Of a stretch of DNA of 64,000 nucleotides, positions 58,187-64,000 are shown one piece after another (position 1 is the stretch's first letter; each line of letters starts with the position of its first letter). The position numbers were made by a program, and so were the translations under genes. Origin of the DNA: Solimonas thermocellulolyticum (lineage in GTDB: Bacteria > Pseudomonadota > Gammaproteobacteria > Nevskiales > Nevskiaceae); NCBI RefSeq assembly GCF_040327995.1, contig NZ_JBEPIJ010000014.1, positions 1 through 64,000 of the forward strand, written 5' to 3'. Under the pieces are notes generated by a model, which did not search any database, was not told the DNA's origin, and saw only the letters and a list, made by a program, of their open reading frames with translations.

Positions 58187-58980
58187 GCTTCAAACCCGAT
58201 GGACGCCTCGCCGATGCCGGCGAGCGTCATGTGGAAACGGTCGCCCGGCGCCGCCGGCAAAAGCGGCGCCAGCGAACCGGACAGGATGATCTCGCCCTTC
58301 ATGAACGGAATGCCGTAGCGGCCGAGCGTGTTGGCGAGCCAGGCGACGGCGGTGGCCGGATGGCCCTGCACCGCCGCGCCGACGCCGCTCGCGACGTGCA
58401 CGCCGTGTTTACTGATGTCCATCTTCACGGCGGCAAGGTCGAGGGCATACGGCTTGACGCGATCCTTGCCGACGACGAACACGCCGCAGGAAGCATTGTC
58501 GGCGATGGTGTCCTGGATCTTGATCTTCCAGTCGCGGATGCGCGAGTCGACGATCTCGAAGCACGGCAGCACATAGTCGGTCGCATCGAGGACCTGGTCC
58601 TCGGTGACGCCGGGACCCTTGAGGTCCTTCTTCAGCACGAAGGCGATCTCGCCTTCGGCGCGCGGCTGAATCAGGCCGCTGCCGGCGATGCTCAGCACAT
58701 CGCCGTCCTCAACCCACATACGGTCGGTCAGAAAGCCGAAGTCCGGCTGGTGGACGCCGAGCATGTCCTGCACGGCCTTGCTGGTCACGCCGATCTTCTT
58801 GCCGACGACGCGCTCGCCCTCGGCGGTGCGGCGCTCAAGGAAACGCAGCGAGATCCGGTAGGCATCCTCGATGTCGAGGCCGGCTTCGCGTTCGGTCAGC
58901 GGCGCGACCACCGAGCGCGTGCGCAGCGCGGTGAACAGTTCGTCGCCGAGGGCGGCAATGCGGTCGTCGGAGAGCGCCAT
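58183..58980 (-). CDS. 2-hydroxypenta-2,4-dienoate hydratase
   Basis: Hydrates 2-hydroxy-2,4-dienoates to 4-hydroxy-2-oxoacids (BphH/DmpE/HsaE/TesE family). 265 residues: VVGKKIGVTSKAVQDMLGVH, QPDFGFLTDRMWVEDG, RAEGEIAFVLKKDLKG (metal Glu pair) and FEIVDSRIRDWKIKI. Third step after ring opening; two bases from the upstream hydrolase gene. Confidence 0.95.
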   Translation of the reverse strand: MALSDDRIAALGDELFTALRTRSVVAPLTEREAGLDIEDAYRISLRFLERRTAEGERVVGKKIGVTSKAVQDMLGVHQPDFGFLTDRMWVEDGDVLSIAGSGLIQPRAEGEIAFVLKKDLKGPGVTEDQVLDATDYVLPCFEIVDSRIRDWKIKIQDTIADNASCGVFVVGKDRVKPYALDLAAVKMDISKHGVHVASGVGAAVQGHPATAVAWLANTLGRYGIPFMKGEIILSGSLAPLLPAAPGDRFHMTLAGIGEASIGFEA

Positions 58981-58982
58981 GG

Positions 58983-59813
58983 TCAGCCGTTGCGCAGGAA
59001 GTCGAGCACCATGCGATTGAACAGCTCGCGGTGCTCGATCATCACCCAATGGCCGCAGTTGGGCACCAACACCATGCGGCCGTTCTTCAGGCCCTTGGCG
59101 AGCCGCATGATGCCGCTGTCCGGCATCATGTTTTCATTGAGGCCCCACAGCGTCAGTGCCGGGCAGGTGATCTCGCCCAGGCGCGCGCTCAGGTTCGGCA
59201 CCTTCATCGTGCGCATCACCTGCGGGTTCTGCAGCTTCATGATCTCGAAGCGCTCGCGCACCAGCTCGTCGGTCACGCAGTCCGGGTCGACGACGAAGGC
59301 CTTGCGGAAGAACTCCTTCATCCGCGCCTCGGTGACCGGCTCGCCGGAGTTGAACAGGCTGAACATCATCGCCATGCCCGGCATCGCCAGATAGTCCGGC
59401 AGATCGTTGAGGCCGCCCGGTGCCATCAGCACGAGGCGCTCGACGTTGCCCGGATGCGCGAGCGCAAAACCGAGCGCGACGGCGCCGCCGAGCGAGTTGC
59501 CGACGAGGGTGTAGCGATCGACGCCGATCACGTCCAGCAACTGCTTCATGCACTCGATGAAGAAACTCAGCGGGTACTCGACATCGTCGGGCTTGTCGGA
59601 ATAACCGAAGCCGATCATGTCCGGAACGATTACGCGATAGCCGGCCGCGATCAGCGCCGGGTAATTGCCCTTGAAGTTGGAGTAGCCGCTGGCGCCATGG
59701 CCCGAACCGTGCAGGAACACGACGACCGGGCCCTTGCCCTCGTCAAGGTAGTGGATGCGATAGCCGTTCGGTAGCGTCGCGTACTGATGCTCGGGAATGG
59801 GCTTGCTGGACAT
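58983..59813 (-). CDS. Meta-cleavage product hydrolase
   Basis: C-C bond hydrolase acting on ring-opened diketo acids (BphD/HsaD/TesD-like). 276 residues: oxyanion region VVFLHGSGHGASGYSNFKGN, nucleophile LVGNSLGGAVALGFALAHPG and His in VPNCGHWVMIEHRELF. At the acid position, the stretch LWGLNENMMPD has Glu where BphD and HsaD have Asp. First gene of the operon; the ring-cleaving dioxygenase and upper-pathway genes are not in the window, so the natural substrate (biphenyl-like, steroid ring or other) is open. Confidence 0.9.
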   Translation of the reverse strand: MSSKPIPEHQYATLPNGYRIHYLDEGKGPVVVFLHGSGHGASGYSNFKGNYPALIAAGYRVIVPDMIGFGYSDKPDDVEYPLSFFIECMKQLLDVIGVDRYTLVGNSLGGAVALGFALAHPGNVERLVLMAPGGLNDLPDYLAMPGMAMMFSLFNSGEPVTEARMKEFFRKAFVVDPDCVTDELVRERFEIMKLQNPQVMRTMKVPNLSARLGEITCPALTLWGLNENMMPDSGIMRLAKGLKNGRMVLVPNCGHWVMIEHRELFNRMVLDFLRNG

Positions 59814-59958
59814 GGGCAGGTGACGTGCAGTCGTGCGGCGCGCGGCCGCGCCGGCCGCCGCGGCAGTCGGGCGTGCATGGTCCCGTAGCGCGGCTGGCCA
59901 AGGCTTCACCCGATTGGACTACGGGCACGGCCGCCGCATCGCCTAGGATGCGCGCCAT

Positions 59959-60717
59959 ATGGAACATCGCATGACGCAGCGTGTGCTCGTGACCGGCGGG
60001 ACCAAGGGTGTCGGCCGCGGCATCACCGAGGCCTTCCTGCGCGCCGGTGCGCGGGTGCTGGTGTGCGCGCGCAGCGCCCCCGAGGCGCTGCCGTCGGGCG
60101 CGGAGTTCATCGCCTGCGACGTGCGCGATACCGCGGCGGTCGATGCACTGTTCGCGCAGATCGAGCGCGATTACGGGGGGCTCGACGTGCTGGTGAACAA
60201 TGCCGGTGGCGCGCCGTTCGCGATGGCGGCCACGGCTTCGCCGCGCTTCCACGAGAAGATCTTCGCGCTCAATCTGCTCGCGCCGCTGCATCTGGCGCAG
60301 AAGGCCAACGCGCTGATGCAGCGACAGGACGGCGGCGGCGTCATCGAGTTCATCGGCAGTGTCAGCGCCTTGCGGCCGTCGCCCGGCACCGCGGCTTACG
60401 GCGCGGCCAAGGCTGCGGTGCTGAGCCTGGTGCAGTCGCTCGCAGTCGAGTGGGCGCCGAAGGTGCGCGTCGTCGCGGTCACGCCCGGGCCGGTGCGTAC
60501 CGAGCTGTCTGCGCTGCACTACGGCGATGACGCCGGTGTCGCCGCGGTGGCGAAGACGATTCCGCTGCAGCGCCTGGCCGAACCTGCCGACATCGGCGCG
60601 GCCTGTGTGTGGCTGGCCTCCGCTGCGGCAGCTTACGTGTCCGGCGCGCAGTTGATCCTGCACGGCGGCGGCGAGCGGCCGGCGTTCCTCGACGCCGCCA
60701 ACGTCAACAAGCCCTGA
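59959..60717 (+). CDS. SDR-family oxidoreductase
   Basis: A 252-residue classical SDR: VLVTGGTKGVGRGITEAFLR, LVNNAGGAPFAM, EFIGSVSALRPSPGTAAYGA with the Ser and YGAAK pair, and ending AAYVSGAQLILHGGGERPAF. ATG 59971 (MTQRV) is an alternative start. Divergent from the meta-cleavage operon and two bases from the next hydrolase, so likely the same catabolic unit. Confidence 0.9.
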   Translation: MEHRMTQRVLVTGGTKGVGRGITEAFLRAGARVLVCARSAPEALPSGAEFIACDVRDTAAVDALFAQIERDYGGLDVLVNNAGGAPFAMAATASPRFHEKIFALNLLAPLHLAQKANALMQRQDGGGVIEFIGSVSALRPSPGTAAYGAAKAAVLSLVQSLAVEWAPKVRVVAVTPGPVRTELSALHYGDDAGVAAVAKTIPLQRLAEPADIGAACVWLASAAAAYVSGAQLILHGGGERPAFLDAANVNKP

Positions 60718-60719
60718 CC

Positions 60720-61676
60720 ATGCCCGTGCTGCGTCGTTTCCTCATCGGCGCCGCGCTGCTGATGGTGCTGACGCTCGGCGTCGCGTTCGCGCTGAGCTGG
60801 GCCCCGGACCGCAGCGTCGAGGCGCTCGCCGCGCGCTGGGCCGGTCCGCCGTCGGAGTTCGTGCCCATCGGCGGCATGCGCGTGCATTTGCGTGACGAAG
60901 GGCCGCGCAAGGGCGCAACGCCGATCGTGCTGCTGCACGGCACCTCGGCTTCTCTGCACACCTGGGACGGCTGGGTCATGGGTTTGCGCGACGAGCGCCG
61001 CGTGATCCGCTTCGACCTGCCCGGCTTCGGCCTCACCGGGCCGACACCGGACGGCGTCTACCGTATCGAGCGCTATGTCGAGACCGTGGTCGCGCTGCTC
61101 GACCGGCTCGGCGTGCAGCGCGCGATTCTCGCCGGCAACTCCTTCGGCGGACAGGTGGCGTGGCAGACCGGGCTCGCGCATCCGCAACGCGTTGCGGCGC
61201 TGGTGCTGGTCGATGCCGCCGGTTATCCGCCCTCACCGCAGGACGTGCCGATCGGCTTTCGCATCGCGCGAACCGCGTGGCTCGCGCCGCTGATGCGGGT
61301 GACGCTGCCGCGTGGACTGATCGAGGCGAGCGTGCGCAAGGTCTACGGCGATCCGGCCAAGGTCACGCCGGAGCTGGTCGACCGCTACTACGAGCTGACG
61401 CTGCGCGCGGGCAATCGCGAGGCCCTGCGCGAACGCTTCGCCCAGGCGCCGGCCGGTCCCGGCGCCGAGCGCATCCGTGAACTGACGCTGCCGACGCTGA
61501 TCCTCTGGGGCGGACGGGACCGGCTGATCCCGCCCACCGACGCCGAGCGCTTCCACCGCGACATCGCCGGCAGCGAGCTCGTCGTATTCGAGGATCTGGG
61601 CCATGTGCCGCACGAGGAGGATCCCGTGCGCACGCTCTCGGCGGTGCAGGCCTTCTTGCGGCGCGTCGCGCCATGA
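60720..61676 (+). CDS. Membrane-anchored alpha/beta hydrolase
   Basis: A 318-residue hydrolase with an N-terminal membrane anchor or signal (FLIGAALLMVLTLGVAFALS), oxyanion HGTSASLHTWDGW, nucleophile LAGNSFGGQVAWQTG, acid LWGGRDRLIPP and His in LGHVPHEEDP. An epoxide-hydrolase or meta-cleavage-hydrolase-like fold; substrate unknown. Confidence 0.88.
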   Translation: MPVLRRFLIGAALLMVLTLGVAFALSWAPDRSVEALAARWAGPPSEFVPIGGMRVHLRDEGPRKGATPIVLLHGTSASLHTWDGWVMGLRDERRVIRFDLPGFGLTGPTPDGVYRIERYVETVVALLDRLGVQRAILAGNSFGGQVAWQTGLAHPQRVAALVLVDAAGYPPSPQDVPIGFRIARTAWLAPLMRVTLPRGLIEASVRKVYGDPAKVTPELVDRYYELTLRAGNREALRERFAQAPAGPGAERIRELTLPTLILWGGRDRLIPPTDAERFHRDIAGSELVVFEDLGHVPHEEDPVRTLSAVQAFLRRVAP

Positions 61677-61751
61677 GTGCGGGCCGCTTCTGGTTGCAAG
61701 GCGCATTCTCGGGCGGCGCATGACCGCCGGCGTCGCCGACTGGAGGAGACG

Positions 61752-63743
61752 ATGAGACTCATCAGGTACATGACGGTGCTGCTCGCCGGCACGCTGCTCC
61801 TCGCCTGCAACAGCAGCACCGCGCCGGGTGGCGCGCCGCCGCCATCGGGCGAGGGTCGCTGCGTCGGCTACAACCCGCTACGCAATCCGTACTTCGGCGA
61901 TCTGCACGTGCACACGCGCTACTCGCTCGACGCCAACACCCAGGGCACGATCGTCGGTCCACACGAGGCCTACCGCTTTGCGCTCGGCGAGCGCCTGGGC
62001 ATCCAGCCCTACGACGAGAACGGCGCGCCGCTGCGCACGACGCAGCTCGCGCGGCCGCTGGACTTCGCCGCGGTCACCGACCACGCCGAGCTGTTCGGCG
62101 AGACCGAGATCTGCACCAACCCGGACTATCTCGGCTACTACGCGCCCGAGTGCGTGCTCTACCGCAGCTTTCCCGAGCAGTCGTTCATCATCTTCAACCT
62201 CGCCGCGGTCGGCCTGCCCGAGCTGCCGCAGTTCCCGGTGCCGCCGGACGTGCCGCTGATCTCGGATCTGCCGATCGTCGGCGCCAACGGCAGCATTCCG
62301 CGTCTGCCGTACTGCGGGCTCGGCGGCCAGCTCTGTCTCGACGCGGCGATGACGCCGTGGCAGGACATCCAGCTCGCCGCCGCGATCTACGACGACACCA
62401 GCGCGGACTGCCGTTTCACCACCTTCATCGGCTATGAATGGACCGGCGCGCCGATGGCCAACAACCTGCACCGCAACGTCATCTTCCGCAGCGACGTCGT
62501 GCCGCGGATTCCGCCGGCCTATCAGGAATACCCGCGGCCGGAGCTCTTGTGGCAGGCGCTCGACGAACAATGCGCGCAGGTCGAGGGCTGCGATTACCTG
62601 ACGATCCCGCACAACTCCAACCTCTCCGGCGGCCTGATGTTCGAGCCCCGCGACCGTTTCGGCAACGACTACACCCGTGAGTTCGCGCAGGCGCGGCAGG
62701 CCAACGAGCCGCTGGCCGAGATCTACCAGCACAAGGGCCAGTCCGAGTGTCTGGGCACGATCGGCGCGGGCGCCAACGACGAACTGTGCGGCTTCGAGCT
62801 CTTGCCCTACCGCAACTTCATCGGCAGCCAGGTCAGCCCGGCGGCGAGCGGCGCGCCGCTGGAACGGGACTTTCTGCGTAACGCGCTCGCACAAGGCCTG
62901 CGCTTGGAGCGCGAACTCGGCGCCAACCCGTTCAAATACGGCTTCGTCGCCAGCTCGGACACGCATCTGGGCACGCCGGGACTGACGGCGGAAGTCGCCT
63001 ATCCCGGCCACGGCGGCGCCGGCGGCGGCGCGCGCGACGAAGTCCCGCCGGGACTGCCCGATCTGATCGAGAACAGCCCCGGGGGTCTCGCGGTGCTCTG
63101 GGCCGAGGAAAACACGCGCGAGGCGCTGTTCGACGCGATGCGCCGGCGCGAGGCCTATGCCACCAGCGGTCAGCGGCCGGTGGTGCGCTTCTTCGGCGGC
63201 TGGGAGCTGCCGGCGGATCTGTGCGGCCGCGGCGACTTCGTCGAAACCGGCTACGCGCTGGGCGTGCCGATGGGGGGCGACCTGCCGCCCGCGACGGCTG
63301 CACGGCCGCGCTTCGCGGTGTCGGCGCTGCGCGATCCGGGCGCGCCCGGCGATCCCGCCGAACCCCTGCAGCGCATCCAGATCGTCAAGGGCTGGGTCGA
63401 CGACAGCGGCACGCACGAGCGCGTCTACGAGGTCGCCGGCGATCCCGCCAACGGCGCCGGCGTCGATCTCGCGACCTGTCAGACCCACGGGCCCGGCTTT
63501 GCCAGCCTGTGCGCGGTCTGGGAGGACCCGGACTTCGATCCTGCGCAATCGGCGTTCTGGTACGCGCGCGTGATCGACAACCCGAGCTGCCGCTGGGCGA
63601 CCCGCCAGTGCGTGGCCGCGGGCATCGACTGCAGCGATGCCGAGGCCGTGCCCGAGGAGTGGGCGGACTGCTGCGATGCGAGATATCCCAAGACCGTGCA
63701 GGAACGCGCCTGGACCTCGCCGATCTGGTACGCGCCACGGTGA
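61752..63743 (+). CDS. DUF3604 lipoprotein
   Basis: A 663-residue secreted lipoprotein: signal with lipobox LLLACN near residue 19, then NPLRNPYFGDLHVHTRYSLD and VTDHAELFGETEIC, the PHP-like metal motifs of DUF3604, and further Asp/His-rich regions (LTIPHNSNLSGG, VASSDTHLGTPG). Many cysteines suggest disulfides outside the cytoplasm. Members often lie in sterol or hydrocarbon clusters next to PpiC-like genes, as here. GGAGGA precedes ATG 61752. Function not established. Confidence 0.9.
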   Translation: MRLIRYMTVLLAGTLLLACNSSTAPGGAPPPSGEGRCVGYNPLRNPYFGDLHVHTRYSLDANTQGTIVGPHEAYRFALGERLGIQPYDENGAPLRTTQLARPLDFAAVTDHAELFGETEICTNPDYLGYYAPECVLYRSFPEQSFIIFNLAAVGLPELPQFPVPPDVPLISDLPIVGANGSIPRLPYCGLGGQLCLDAAMTPWQDIQLAAAIYDDTSADCRFTTFIGYEWTGAPMANNLHRNVIFRSDVVPRIPPAYQEYPRPELLWQALDEQCAQVEGCDYLTIPHNSNLSGGLMFEPRDRFGNDYTREFAQARQANEPLAEIYQHKGQSECLGTIGAGANDELCGFELLPYRNFIGSQVSPAASGAPLERDFLRNALAQGLRLERELGANPFKYGFVASSDTHLGTPGLTAEVAYPGHGGAGGGARDEVPPGLPDLIENSPGGLAVLWAEENTREALFDAMRRREAYATSGQRPVVRFFGGWELPADLCGRGDFVETGYALGVPMGGDLPPATAARPRFAVSALRDPGAPGDPAEPLQRIQIVKGWVDDSGTHERVYEVAGDPANGAGVDLATCQTHGPGFASLCAVWEDPDFDPAQSAFWYARVIDNPSCRWATRQCVAAGIDCSDAEAVPEEWADCCDARYPKTVQERAWTSPIWYAPR

Positions 63744-64000
63744 GCATGCGCGGCCTGATCCGTCAGCCGTTGCTGCACTTTCTCGCCATCGGTGGCTTGC
63801 TGTTCGCCGTGCAGCAGGGCTGGCGCGTAGACACCACGCCGGAAGGCCAGCCGGTCGTACAGCTCGACGCCGCGGCGCAGGCGCGCCTGCGCGCCGAATG
63901 GCGCGCGGCACTCGGACGCGAGCCCAGCGACGCCGAATGGCAGGCGCAGCTCGCGCGCGCGATCGACGCCGAGCTGCTGCTCGCCGAGGCGCTGCGGCTC
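63740..64000 (+). CDS. PpiC-like membrane-anchored protein (partial)
   Basis: Runs off the right edge. Begins at GTG 63740 (GTGA overlap with the DUF3604 stop) or ATG 63746: RGLIRQPLLHFLAIGGLLFA gives one membrane helix, followed by a charged helical region (RLRAEWRAALGREPSDAEWQ) typical of the N-terminal part of periplasmic peptidyl-prolyl isomerases of the SurA/PpiC type. The catalytic domain is outside the window. Confidence 0.75.
   Translation, partial: MSMRGLIRQPLLHFLAIGGLLFAVQQGWRVDTTPEGQPVVQLDAAAQARLRAEWRAALGREPSDAEWQAQLARAIDAELLLAEALRL

Overview
The window is GC-rich, densely packed bacterial chromosome. Gene content and order point to a gammaproteobacterium: glnA followed by a DUF4124 gene and ntrBC, YggX beside mutY, PrkB, AmpG and a CoaBC-Dut-ArgB group. 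A meta-cleavage lower pathway, a DUF1214 protein and a sulfotransferase suggest an environmental degrader of aromatics or steroids, perhaps Nevskiales/Solimonadaceae-like. The taxonomic guess is inference; no rRNA is present.

Layout. 0-18.4 kb is core: glyQ (without glyS), carbonic anhydrase, the nitrogen regulon glnA-DUF4124-ntrB-ntrC with sigma-54/NtrC-type sites, a thioesterase-like gene, a frameshifted XRE regulator, a two-repeat lipoprotein, a thioredoxin co-chaperone, ugpQ, pyk, a purT carrying a 126-nt in-frame palindromic insertion, phoD, typA and rubredoxin.

18.5-30.8 kb is an accessory island. It is bracketed by two same-strand SulP anion-transporter copies, one decayed (18.5-19.4 kb) and one intact (28.7-30.4 kb). 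Between them lie a minimal mercury operon (merR | merT-merP-GDCCVxC, no merA), a TetR-controlled operon of small SRPBCC/NTF2/VOC proteins whose last gene is truncated, a serine recombinase that has lost its catalytic N-terminus, remnants of IS3 and ISL3 family elements, and a nearly complete IS21 whose istA is broken. A ribbon-helix-helix gene with a strong self-overlapping promoter/operator ends the island.

31-46.7 kb returns to core: tRNA-Phe, a tightly overlapped yggX-mutY-SRPBCC-asmA operon, thiS, tRNA-Gly(CCC), thiG-trmB, PrkB, ampG-xthA, pyrE, and the argB-dut-coaBC operon divergent from radC. 46.7-64 kb is mainly metabolism and signalling: an SDR/sulfotransferase/DUF1214 cluster, a two-component pair with a double-receiver regulator, UPF0114, a lipoprotein esterase, a four-gene meta-cleavage operon (hydrolase, hydratase, acetaldehyde dehydrogenase, aldolase), an SDR plus alpha/beta hydrolase on the opposite strand, and a DUF3604 lipoprotein followed by a partial PpiC-like gene cut by the window edge.

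Many operons use 4-nt ATGA/GTGA/TTGA stop-start overlaps, which fixes several starts. No CRISPR array and no rRNA were seen.
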